DNA of 11,889 nucleotides, taken from contig JACNHM010000366.1 of NCBI GenBank assembly GCA_014383605.1, forward strand, positions 1-11,889. Reading direction: 5' to 3'. The position numbers and the translations under genes were made by a program. Positions 1 through 5,836 of this stretch are shown piece by piece. The number at the start of each line of letters is the position of its first letter. Positions within the stretch are counted from its first letter, which is position 1. The notes below the pieces were generated by a model. That model searched no databases, was not told where the DNA came from, and saw only the letters and a list, made by a program, of their open reading frames with translations. This DNA comes from Chloroflexota bacterium. Its GTDB lineage: Bacteria; Chloroflexota; Anaerolineae; UBA3071.

Positions 1-197
1 TCATCACCAATTCCTCTGGCTGAGAACTTCTCATCAATTTCAACCAGCAGATCATCGGAGTAGAGTAGCTCGAACTCCTCTTGCCGCCAACGTCTCAGTA
101 GTTCCATTGTGGGGCTCTGGGGGTTCTTGCTGAGATGGGCGGCCACGAAGATGTTCGTATCGAAGACTGCCCGCAGACGTTGTCGTTCAGTCTCCAA
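1..197 (-). CDS. PIN-family toxin-like nuclease, N-terminal part (gene runs off left edge)
   Basis: The 65 visible residues begin METERQRLRAVFDTNIFVAA. The V-F-D-T-N motif, with the first PIN acidic residue at Asp12, is typical of the COG1569-type PIN toxins, which are Mg-dependent endoribonucleases; a second acidic stretch (EIDEKFS) follows near residue 53. The rest of the active site lies outside the window. I chose the TTG start at 197-195 because it overlaps the end of the upstream gene and has a GAGAGG ribosome-binding site 6 bases before it. No ATG gives a complete N-terminus. The overlap means translational coupling with the upstream gene, which fits a toxin placed second in a toxin-antitoxin pair. 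The family call rests on one strong motif and gene order. Toxicity is inferred. Confidence 0.72.
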   Translation of the reverse strand, partial: METERQRLRAVFDTNIFVAAHLSKNPQSPTMELLRRWRQEEFELLYSDDLLVEIDEKFSARGIGD

Positions 198-543
198 TGG
201 CGGCCTCTCGCTCGTCGTCTATGGCGATCCCCTTGCGGATGGCCTCAGTTCGTGCCCGCTCCATGTTTTGTAAGAAAACCTCGCTATGTTCTTCGGCCGA
301 CAGGTGACGCCGCGCCTGAGACATCTCTTCCACCCGAGCCATCGTGGCCAGCGTCTGCAACGAGACCGGCTTGGTAGGGCGAAAGGACCGCTGGCTCCCG
401 TCGGGCATGGTAAAAATCACTGGGGGGATGATGAGTAGTAGGTGCTCAAGGATAGCGTGTATTTCGTCTACCTTCGTCTCCAGATGTTCGACCTTGTGTC
501 GCATCAGGTCAATACCTGTCAAAATGTCCTGTTCTGCATACAT
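187..543 (-). CDS. Candidate antitoxin partner of the PIN gene (unrecognised family)
   Basis: This is a 118-residue acidic/basic mixed protein. I do not recognise a named antitoxin fold. Residues 1-38 look like an amphipathic helix or coiled coil with hydrophobics every 3-4 residues (LMRHKVEHLETKVDEIHAIL). A short hydrophobic strand segment with P-P follows, then a helical, Arg/Glu-rich C-terminal half (about residues 62-118). The ATG at 543 has a good ribosome-binding site (GAGGAG, 9 bases upstream). The stop codon TGA at 187-189 lies inside the next gene, so the two are co-translated. A near-consensus promoter lies at 608-636. Position upstream of a PIN toxin-like gene is the only reason to call it an antitoxin; the coil could mediate dimerisation or toxin binding. 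It could also be an unrelated small regulator. Confidence 0.6.
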   Translation of the reverse strand: MYAEQDILTGIDLMRHKVEHLETKVDEIHAILEHLLLIIPPVIFTMPDGSQRSFRPTKPVSLQTLATMARVEEMSQARRHLSAEEHSEVFLQNMERARTEAIRKGIAIDDEREAAIGD

Positions 544-607
544 CGTCTTTCACTCCTCATAAGTTCTTTGCTGGCGTCGGGTTTGAGAGCCGTATCGTTG
601 CGTTTGC

Positions 608-636
608 ATTCTAACACACCGGGCGACGTTTGTCAA
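608..636 (-). promoter_or_regulatory. Sigma-70 type promoter for the antitoxin/PIN operon
   Basis: Read on the minus strand, TTGACA (631-636) and TAGAAT (608-613) are separated by exactly 17 bp. This matches the housekeeping consensus in 6/6 and 5/6 positions. Transcription would start near 600, giving a leader of about 55 bases before the ATG at 543. Confidence 0.82.
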
Positions 637-766
637 GAGGGTTTGTGGGCCACAATCGAACACCGGCCCAACATTGCCCCTTCGCCCGAAAGGTGCTACA
701 ATGCCGGTGGGAGGACGTATCGGCGGGGAACTGCGGGGAAGCTGTCCGTATGGAAGGAACGGATGG

Positions 767-785
767 AGGTAGCTGCTAGCTACCT
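767..785. repeat. Short inverted repeat overlapping the fabH stop codon
   Basis: Two perfect 8-bp arms (AGGTAGCT and AGCTACCT) are separated by 3 bases. The fabH stop codon at 780-782 lies in the right arm. There is no run of T on either side long enough for a convincing intrinsic terminator, so a termination role is only possible. Confidence 0.5.
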
Positions 786-1997
786 TTCAGGTGGCGCCTG
801 GCGCGCGGCAGGCTCCTTTTGGGCCTGACGCCTCCTCTTACGCCAGGCGCTCAGCCGTGTCCGCCAGCCGTTGCGGTGAATCGGGCCTGACAGAAGCCCG
901 GCCAGCCTGCGCAGCGTCCGCAGCGCCAGGGAGCGCCAGCGAGCACCACGATAGCTCAGCCAGTGCCAGAGCCGTCGCCACCAGGGAAGCGGTTCCGCGG
1001 GCAGAGGTACACCCCATTGCACCGCTGCGGCAGCCCAGGTCAGGCCGGCGCCGAAGCCCACCAGGATCAGCCGGTCGTCCGGGTGGATGCGCCCCTGTTC
1101 CACGGCCTCGCACAGCGCGATGGGAATGGACGCCGCCGAGGTGTTGCCGTAGCGTTCCAGATTGCTGAACACGCGCTCCGGCGGCAGCTTCAGGCGACTG
1201 GCCGAGGACTGGATGATGCGCTGGTTGGCCTGGTGGGGGATGATCAGGCTGATCTCGTCCAGCGCCCAGCCGGCCTGTTCGGCCACCTGGCGAGTGGCCT
1301 GCGCCATGATACGGGTGGCGAAGCGGAATACCTCGCGTCCCCTCATGTGGATGAAGTGCAGGCCGTCGTCCATGGTCTGTCGCGACGTGGGGTGACGGCT
1401 GCCGCCGCCGGGCAGGATCAGCAGGTCGCCGCCGGAGCCGTCGGCCCCTAGCACGGTGGCCCGTACCCCACCGGGGATCTGGCTGGCTGCCAGCACCACC
1501 GCTCCGGCCCCATCGCCGAAGAGGACACAGGTGTCGCGATCGTTCCAGTTGGTGATGCGGGAGAGGGTTTCGGCTCCGATGACCAGCACGGTGTCAGCCT
1601 GGCCGCTGGCGATCAGGCTGGCGCCCACGCTCAGGCCGTAGACAAAGCCCGAACAACCGGCATTGAGATCGAAGGCGCTGGCGTGAGACGCTCCCAGTCT
1701 ATCTTGCACCAGGCAAGCCGTGGCCGGGAAGGGGTAGTCGGGCGTGACCGTGGCCACAATCACCGTATCCAGTTCTCGCGGCGGCAGGTTGGCCACCTCC
1801 AGAGCGGCGCGGGCGGCCTTCACCGCCAGTGAGGAGGTCGTCTCCGTCTCCTCGGTGACAATGCGCCGCTCACCGATGCCGGTACGGGTGCGGATCCACT
1901 CGTCCGATGTGTCCACGATGCGGGACAGGTCATCGTTGGTGAGGATGTGGTCGGGCACGCACATGCCCCAACCGACGATCTGGGCGTAACGAGCCAA
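780..1997 (-). CDS. fabH: Beta-ketoacyl-ACP synthase III (FabH) with C-terminal extension
   Basis: FabH condenses an acyl-CoA primer with malonyl-ACP to start type II fatty acid synthesis in the cytoplasm. The thiolase-fold catalytic triad is visible: Cys115 in NAGCSGF, His255 in IPHQANQRI and Asn285 in YGNTSAASIP. The GDGAGAVVL loop (161-169) and the C-terminal GFGAGLTWAAAAVQW (314-328) are also standard. The family usually ends about there, near 320-340 residues. This protein continues for some 75 residues (331-405) that are rich in Arg and Trp, contain an RKRRR cluster, and match nothing I know. The TTG start at 1997 is chosen because GGAGG lies 8 bases upstream; the first internal ATG (residue 12) would cut into the conserved N-terminal strand. 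It lies 24 bp downstream of fabF, so it is very likely in the same transcript. Other possibility: a KAS III-like enzyme with different primer specificity. Confidence 0.93.
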   Translation of the reverse strand: MARYAQIVGWGMCVPDHILTNDDLSRIVDTSDEWIRTRTGIGERRIVTEETETTSSLAVKAARAALEVANLPPRELDTVIVATVTPDYPFPATACLVQDRLGASHASAFDLNAGCSGFVYGLSVGASLIASGQADTVLVIGAETLSRITNWNDRDTCVLFGDGAGAVVLAASQIPGGVRATVLGADGSGGDLLILPGGGSRHPTSRQTMDDGLHFIHMRGREVFRFATRIMAQATRQVAEQAGWALDEISLIIPHQANQRIIQSSASRLKLPPERVFSNLERYGNTSAASIPIALCEAVEQGRIHPDDRLILVGFGAGLTWAAAAVQWGVPLPAEPLPWWRRLWHWLSYRGARWRSLALRTLRRLAGLLSGPIHRNGWRTRLSAWRKRRRQAQKEPAARQAPPER

Positions 1998-2021
1998 AAA
2001 CCGTCCCTCCGTCTGGCGCTC

Positions 2022-3272
2022 CTACGATGGGAAGAAGCGGCCCAGCACAAGTGCGGCGTTATGGCCGCCGAAGCCGAAGGAATTGGACATCGCCACGTCG
2101 GCCTTAGCCTGGCGGGCCACGTTGGGCACGTAGTCCAGGTCACAGGCCGGATCGGGCGTCTCGTAGTTGATGGTGGGGGGGAGCATCTGATCGCGCAGGG
2201 CCAGCAGACAGAAGATGGCCTCCACTGCGCCGGCCGCGCCCAGCAGATGACCGGTCATAGACTTGGTGGAGCTGACGGCCAGCCGGTAGGCGTGTTCACC
2301 GAAGATCATCTTGATGGCTGCCGTCTCGCTGGCGTCATTGAGCCGTGTGCTGGTGCCGTGAGCGTTGATGTAGTCTACCGCCGTTGGGGAGATGCCGGCC
2401 TGTTCCAGCGCCTTCTGCATGGCCATGGCTGCTCCCTTTCCGTCTTCGGCCGGGGCGGTGATGTGGAAGGCATCGGCCGTGGCGCCGTAGCCCAGCAGCT
2501 CGCCGTAGATGCGCGCCCCGCGCGCCTGGGCATGGGCCAGACTCTCCAGCACCATCATGCCGGCCCCTTCGCCCATCACAAACCCGTCTCGATCGGCGTC
2601 GAACGGACGGCAGGCGCCTTGGGGATCGTCGTTACGCGTGGACAGCGCGCCCATGACGTTGAACCCGGCGATAGCCACCGGCACGATACCGGCCTCGCTG
2701 CCGCCGGCGAGCATGACCTGGGCATCGCCGCGCCGGATGATGGCTGCTGCCTCACCGATGGCGTGGGACCCAGTGGCACAGGCCGTCGCCACGGCCAGGT
2801 TGGGACCTTGCAGGCCGAAGGTGATGGCGATTTGCCCTGCCGCAGCGTTCATCATCAGCGCTGGAATGAGAAAAGGGCTGACCCTGCGGGGACCGCTTTG
2901 CTCCATCAGCGCGGCCTGTTCCAGCAGCGAAATGATGCCACCCACAGCGGAACCAACGAGCACCCCTATCTCAGAGGGGTCCTCGGCTGCCCAATCCAGC
3001 CCGGCATCGGCGACAGCCTCGCAGGCCGCGGCCAGGGCGAAGTGGGTGAAACGGTCCAGCTTGCGCGCCTCGCGGCGGCCCGTGTACTGCGCCGCATCGA
3101 AGTCCTTCACTTCCGCGGCAAACTGAGTTTTGAGCTCGGACGGATCGAAGCGACGGATACGCTCTACGCCGGAGCGGCCATTGAGCAGAGCCTCCCAGGT
3201 GGTGGGCACGTCGTTCCCTACTGGGGTGACCGCTCCCAACCCAGTGATCACGACACGTCGAATCTCACACAT
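2022..3272 (-). CDS. fabF: Beta-ketoacyl-ACP synthase II (FabF)
   Basis: FabF is the elongating condensing enzyme of type II fatty acid synthesis, joining acyl-ACP to malonyl-ACP. At 416 residues it has the normal family length. The Cys-His-His catalytic set is complete: Cys165 in TACATGSHAIG, His305 in INAHGTSTRLND and His342 in SMTGHLLGAAG, with Lys337 in SSTKS just before. The N-terminal RRVVITGLGAVTPVGN and the C-terminal gating loop NSFGFGGHN (397-405) are canonical. The ATG at 3272 has an AGGAGG ribosome-binding site 5 bases upstream, so the start is firm. It is first in a two-gene unit with fabH. No acpP, fabD or fabG is present here, although those genes often flank fabF in other bacteria. 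A 37-bp palindrome sits 20 bases upstream of the start, in the leader region. Confidence 0.96.
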   Translation of the reverse strand: MCEIRRVVITGLGAVTPVGNDVPTTWEALLNGRSGVERIRRFDPSELKTQFAAEVKDFDAAQYTGRREARKLDRFTHFALAAACEAVADAGLDWAAEDPSEIGVLVGSAVGGIISLLEQAALMEQSGPRRVSPFLIPALMMNAAAGQIAITFGLQGPNLAVATACATGSHAIGEAAAIIRRGDAQVMLAGGSEAGIVPVAIAGFNVMGALSTRNDDPQGACRPFDADRDGFVMGEGAGMMVLESLAHAQARGARIYGELLGYGATADAFHITAPAEDGKGAAMAMQKALEQAGISPTAVDYINAHGTSTRLNDASETAAIKMIFGEHAYRLAVSSTKSMTGHLLGAAGAVEAIFCLLALRDQMLPPTINYETPDPACDLDYVPNVARQAKADVAMSNSFGFGGHNAALVLGRFFPS

Positions 3273-3292
3273 GATAACCTCCTGTTTGCGAG

Positions 3293-3329
3293 TGAGACCT
3301 GACAGGTTTTCAAAACCTGTCAGGTCTCA
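3293..3329. repeat. Perfect 37-bp palindrome (REP-like) between fabF and the glycosyltransferase
   Basis: Two 18-bp arms (starting TGAGACCTGACAGG) pair perfectly around a single central C at 3311. Each arm also contains its own small odd palindrome (ACCTG-A-CAGGT), so it could fold in more than one way. It lies upstream of both divergent genes, so it is not a terminator for either. Palindromes of this kind are, as I recall, dispersed in some Chloroflexota genomes. Function is not visible. Confidence 0.85.
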
Positions 3330-3443
3330 GGTCTCCTTGTCATGTAGAACACGCTGGCGCGTGATAAGTTGCGGAGAAAAGGGGAATACAGGGATCGTGA
3401 GTGACAACCACGGTAAACTCCAAGGGAAAGGGAAAATGAAAAA

Positions 3444-5135
3444 ATGCGCGTTGTGCTGCTCGGCCCCTTCGGGCTGAGACCGAAAATGACCATGGCCCGC
3501 CGGGCGCTGCCGCTGGCGCGGGCGCTGGCCGCCCGCGGCCATGCCGTGCGCGTCGTCCTGCCACCCTGGGATTGCCCGCAGGACAGCGGGCGCACCTGGC
3601 AGGAGGGCGCTGTGCAGGTGCTCAACGTGCGCCTGCCGCCGCGGCTGCCCCTACTGGGCCACCTCTGGCTGACCGCCCGGCTGCTGCGGGCTGCGCTGCG
3701 CTTCCGCCCCCACGTGATCCACTGCTTCAAGCCCAAGGCCTACGCCGGACTGGCCGCGGCCGTCCTGTGGGCCATGCAGCGATTGCACCTCTGGCGGGGC
3801 CGCCTGATCGTGGACGCCGACGATTGGGAAGGGTGGGGCGGTTGGAACGAGATCGCCGGCACCTCCTGGGCGCAGCGTCACTTTTTCGCCTGGCAGGAGC
3901 AGTGGGGGCTGCGCCATTGCGACGCTGTCACCGTGGCCAGCCGCTGGCTGGAGCAGCGGGTCACGGAGATGCGTGGCGGGAGTGGGGACGTGTGGGTCGT
4001 GCCCAACGGGGTGGAGCAGAGGAGCAGAGGAGCAGGGGAGCGGGGGGGCAGGGGGGCGGTACTGCTATACACGCGGTTTGTGGAGTTCACGCCGGAGCGG
4101 GCCGTGGACATCTGGCGGCGGGTGGTGGAGTTTCTGAGCAGAGGGGCAGAGGGGCAGAGGGGCAGGGGAGCAGAGGAGCAGAGGAGCAGAGGAGCACGGG
4201 AGAACGCGCCCCAGCACCCCAGCACCTCAGCACCCTTGCACCCTTGCACCTCTGCCCGGCTGTGGGTGGTGGGCGAGGGCTTGCGCGGCGAGGAGGAATC
4301 GCTGCCGCGCCTGTTGGCTGAGGCGGGACTGGACGACACTGTTGACATAATTGGTTGGGTGGAACCGGAGGACCTGCCGCCGCTCTTCGCCGCCGCCGAC
4401 GTGGCCATGATGCCCGTGGACGATACGATCCTCAACCGGGCCAAGTGCCCGGCGCGGCTGCTGGATTTGCTGGCCGCCGGCGTGCCCGTGGTGGCCGAGG
4501 CGGTGGGGGAAGTCGCCGAGATCGTCGAGGATGGCGTCTCGGGAGTGCTGGTGCCGTCAGGCCAAGAGGCTGCCTTCGCCGCCGCAGTGGTCAGCCTGCT
4601 ACAAGACGCTGACCTGCGGCGGCGCATGGGCGAGGCCGCACAACGCCGCGTGCGCACCGCCTTCGCCTGGGACCGGTTAGCAGAGACCGTTGAGGCAGCC
4701 TACCTCCAATGCCCAATATCCAATACCCAATATCCAATATCCACCCTCCAGAACTGGCTGCCTCCCCTGCTGTGGATGGGCCTCATCTTCCTCCTCTCGT
4801 CCCAATCCAAGCTGCCCATCCCGCGGCGTCCCCTGGCCGACCAGCTATGGCAGATCGGTGGTCACGTGGTTCTTTTCGGGGTGTTGTGGGCGCTGCTGTG
4901 GCGGGCGATGACGCGCACCTGGTCCCAGCGGCGCGTGATGGGCTGGGCCTTCCTGGTGGGCCTGCTCTACGCCGTGAGCGACGAGGTGCACCAGGCCTTC
5001 GTGCCCGGCCGCCACGCCACGCCGCTGGACGTCGCCGCCGACGTCGTAGGCCTGCTGCTGGCCATGGGCTTAATTGCCTGGAGGCAGAGGAGGCAGAAAA
5101 AGAAACCCGTTTTCTCCAAGAAAACGGGTTTCTGA
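3444..5135 (+). CDS. Glycosyltransferase (GT-B fold, family-4-like) fused to a VanZ-like membrane domain
   Basis: Residues 1-420 are a GT-B glycosyltransferase, likely transferring a sugar from a nucleotide donor to an envelope glycan or lipid at the inner membrane face. It starts with an N-terminal Rossmann strand and glycine loop (RVVLLGPFG); then come VDADDWEG (123-130), VVPNGVE (185-191) and VVGEGL (275-280), and the donor-binding part contains CPARLLDLLAAGVPVVAEAVGEVAEIV. Residues about 440-545 are a VanZ-like domain with three or four membrane helices and the family signature SDEVHQAFVPGR (512-523). Low-complexity inserts interrupt the protein at residues 191-204, 232-270 and 422-435, each encoded by a short tandem array. 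The last ten residues and the stop codon come from a transposon palindrome. The ATG at 3444 has only a weak AAGGGA-type ribosome-binding site. Acceptor and sugar are unknown; the fusion suggests a membrane-tethered enzyme. Confidence 0.85.
   Translation: MRVVLLGPFGLRPKMTMARRALPLARALAARGHAVRVVLPPWDCPQDSGRTWQEGAVQVLNVRLPPRLPLLGHLWLTARLLRAALRFRPHVIHCFKPKAYAGLAAAVLWAMQRLHLWRGRLIVDADDWEGWGGWNEIAGTSWAQRHFFAWQEQWGLRHCDAVTVASRWLEQRVTEMRGGSGDVWVVPNGVEQRSRGAGERGGRGAVLLYTRFVEFTPERAVDIWRRVVEFLSRGAEGQRGRGAEEQRSRGARENAPQHPSTSAPLHPCTSARLWVVGEGLRGEEESLPRLLAEAGLDDTVDIIGWVEPEDLPPLFAAADVAMMPVDDTILNRAKCPARLLDLLAAGVPVVAEAVGEVAEIVEDGVSGVLVPSGQEAAFAAAVVSLLQDADLRRRMGEAAQRRVRTAFAWDRLAETVEAAYLQCPISNTQYPISTLQNWLPPLLWMGLIFLLSSQSKLPIPRRPLADQLWQIGGHVVLFGVLWALLWRAMTRTWSQRRVMGWAFLVGLLYAVSDEVHQAFVPGRHATPLDVAADVVGLLLAMGLIAWRQRRQKKKPVFSKKTGF
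4015..4058 (+). repeat. Octamer tandem array 1 inside the glycosyltransferase gene
   Basis: About five and a half units of an 8-bp repeat, AGCAGAGG drifting to AGCAGGGG, AGCGGGGG and GGCAGGGG. It encodes the Arg/Gly/Glu-rich insert at residues 191-204, just after the conserved PNGV motif. Because the unit is not a multiple of three, gain or loss of one copy would shift the reading frame. Confidence 0.85.
4137..4256 (+). repeat. Octamer tandem array 2 (bipartite, inverted halves) inside the glycosyltransferase gene
   Basis: Eight units of AGCAGAGG / GGCAGAGG (4137-4200) are followed by an 8-base spacer and then six C-rich units (CCCCAGCA twice, CCTCAGCA, CCCTTGCA twice, CCTCTGCC) at 4209-4256. 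The second half is related to the first in inverted orientation: GGCAGAGG and CCTCTGCC are reverse complements. It encodes the low-complexity insert at residues 232-270, between two predicted secondary-structure elements of the donor-binding domain. Confidence 0.85.
4705..4746 (+). repeat. Heptamer tandem array at the glycosyltransferase/VanZ junction
   Basis: Six 7-bp units: TCCAATG, CCCAATA, TCCAATA, CCCAATA, TCCAATA, TCCACCC. The array encodes the linker CPISNTQYPIST between the two domains. A one-unit change would shift the frame and separate the VanZ domain from the enzyme. Confidence 0.88.
5093..5133 (-). terminator. Likely intrinsic terminator for leftward transcription (transposase)
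   Basis: Read on the minus strand, palindrome copy 1 forms a 15-bp stem with a 3-base loop and runs straight into a T-rich tract (TTTCTTTTTCTG). This is the best terminator-like structure in the window. It would also separate the convergent transcripts of the transposase and the glycosyltransferase. Confidence 0.6.
5101..5133. repeat. RAYT-associated palindrome, copy 1
   Basis: A 33-bp perfect palindrome: 15-bp arms (AGAAACCCGTTTTCT) around a 3-base loop CCA. It is identical to the copies at 5158 and 5791. It overlaps the 3' end of the glycosyltransferase gene, whose stop codon begins at its last base. Confidence 0.95.
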
Positions 5136-5157
5136 TCGTGTTCCATCAGTCGAGCAA

Positions 5158-5190
5158 AGAAACCCGTTTTCTCCAAGAAAACGGGTTTCT
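5158..5190. repeat. RAYT-associated palindrome, copy 2
   Basis: Identical 33-bp palindrome, 12 bases beyond the transposase stop codon on the minus strand. Confidence 0.95.
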
Positions 5191-5202
5191 GATCGTGTTC
5201 CA

Positions 5203-5772
5203 TCAGTCGAGCATCAAGTGCTCGACGACCTTGTTATCATCCTCGCTGTAGGCTTCAACGAACAGGCGGTAGTCATTGGGCGAGGGGAACTGATCCAGCA
5301 CGATTTCTGGCTTTGAAAGTGTACCTTTTCTCAGGCCGATGTAGTCGAGGTAGCTGGAGAACTCCCAACTCTCCGCCCGTTTGACCAGACCGGCAGTGAC
5401 TGGGTTCAGGTGAATGTATCGTGACAGGTGCAACAGATACTCATCTCGGTCTACATGAATGGCCTTGAAGCGTCCCTGAAAGAGCGAGCCAACCCGCGCA
5501 TAGCGCTTGTTGATGGCTTTGGTATACGACAATGCGAATGGTTGCATCAGGGCGGAGAACTCATCTGTCTTGAGGTGCACCAGCAAGTGGTAGTGATTGG
5601 GCATCAGGCAGTAGGCAACGATCTCGACCGCGTCAACTGTCAGGTATTTGCGCATCTGTCGGAGGAAGTACAGGTAGTTCTCAGGCTCGAAGAAGACGGA
5701 CTGGTAGTTGTTGCCTCGGTTGTATACGTGATAGTGCTCCCCTGCTCGCAGTTCAACGTTGCGGTATGGCAT
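5203..5772 (-). CDS. REP-associated tyrosine transposase (Y1_Tnp/HUH family, RAYT)
   Basis: A single-strand DNA nickase/transposase that in studied RAYTs binds and cleaves REP hairpins. The HUH-type metal-binding motif is H60-Y61-H62 in CLMPNHYHLLVHL. Tyr119 in SRYIHLNPVTAGLV corresponds, from memory of the E. coli RAYT, to the catalytic tyrosine. Other family marks are HYHVYNRG (13-20), SLFQGRFKAI (96-105) and WEFSSY (136-141). The length of 189 residues is normal for a complete copy, and no frameshift is visible, so it may be active. The ATG at 5772 has GGAG 8 bases upstream. It lies downstream of scpA in the same orientation and convergent to the glycosyltransferase gene. No clear promoter of its own is seen; read-through from scpA is possible. 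Confidence 0.92.
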   Translation of the reverse strand: MPYRNVELRAGEHYHVYNRGNNYQSVFFEPENYLYFLRQMRKYLTVDAVEIVAYCLMPNHYHLLVHLKTDEFSALMQPFALSYTKAINKRYARVGSLFQGRFKAIHVDRDEYLLHLSRYIHLNPVTAGLVKRAESWEFSSYLDYIGLRKGTLSKPEIVLDQFPSPNDYRLFVEAYSEDDNKVVEHLMLD

Positions 5773-5790
5773 GGGAATCTCCTCGGTCTC

Positions 5791-5823
5791 AGAAACCCGT
5801 TTTCTCCAAGAAAACGGGTTTCT
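5791..5823. repeat. RAYT-associated palindrome, copy 3
   Basis: The same 33-bp palindrome, between the transposase ribosome-binding site and the scpA stop codon (13 bases from the latter). On the minus strand it could act as a hairpin after scpA, but there is no long T run following it. Confidence 0.95.
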
Positions 5824-5836
5824 GGGCTACGGGCTT

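Larger units (their letters stand above)
5101..5213. repeat. 57-bp tandem duplication containing palindrome copies 1 and 2
   Basis: The 57 bp from 5101 to 5157 are repeated from 5158, with 56 bp identical. Each unit holds one palindrome plus a copy of the last codons and stop of the transposase gene (the M-L-D-stop region). The outer unit therefore looks like a duplication of the element's 3' end. Confidence 0.9.
5101..5824 (-). mobile_element. RAYT element: transposase flanked by identical palindromes
   Basis: A Y1/HUH transposase gene (5203-5772) has two tandem palindromes downstream (5101-5133, 5158-5190) and one upstream (5791-5823). All three are identical over 33 bp, plus one flanking base (the complement of G at 5134, 5191, 5824) that gives the palindrome a direction. 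This is the known arrangement of REP-associated tyrosine transposases, which recognise such hairpins. No target duplication or IS-type terminal inverted repeats are visible, as expected for this family. Confidence 0.82.

Noticed and set aside
767..785. Intrinsic terminator after fabH
   Set aside because: The stem is only 8 bp and no T tract follows on the minus strand.
1947..3302. A 451-codon open frame on the plus strand across fabF
   Set aside because: It is antisense to a clear FabF with full catalytic residues; the product has no domain signature.
3336..3363. Promoter for the glycosyltransferase gene (TTGTCA ... TGATAA)
   Set aside because: The spacing is 19 bp and the -10 is poor; not good enough to annotate.
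5101..5213. CRISPR array
   Set aside because: Only two tandem units, the repeats are perfect palindromes and the 'spacers' are identical. They belong to the RAYT element.
4709..5251. A separate 180-codon gene in another frame over the VanZ region
   Set aside because: Its translation is Arg/Pro-rich without domain signature, while the overlapping frame gives a clean VanZ signature.
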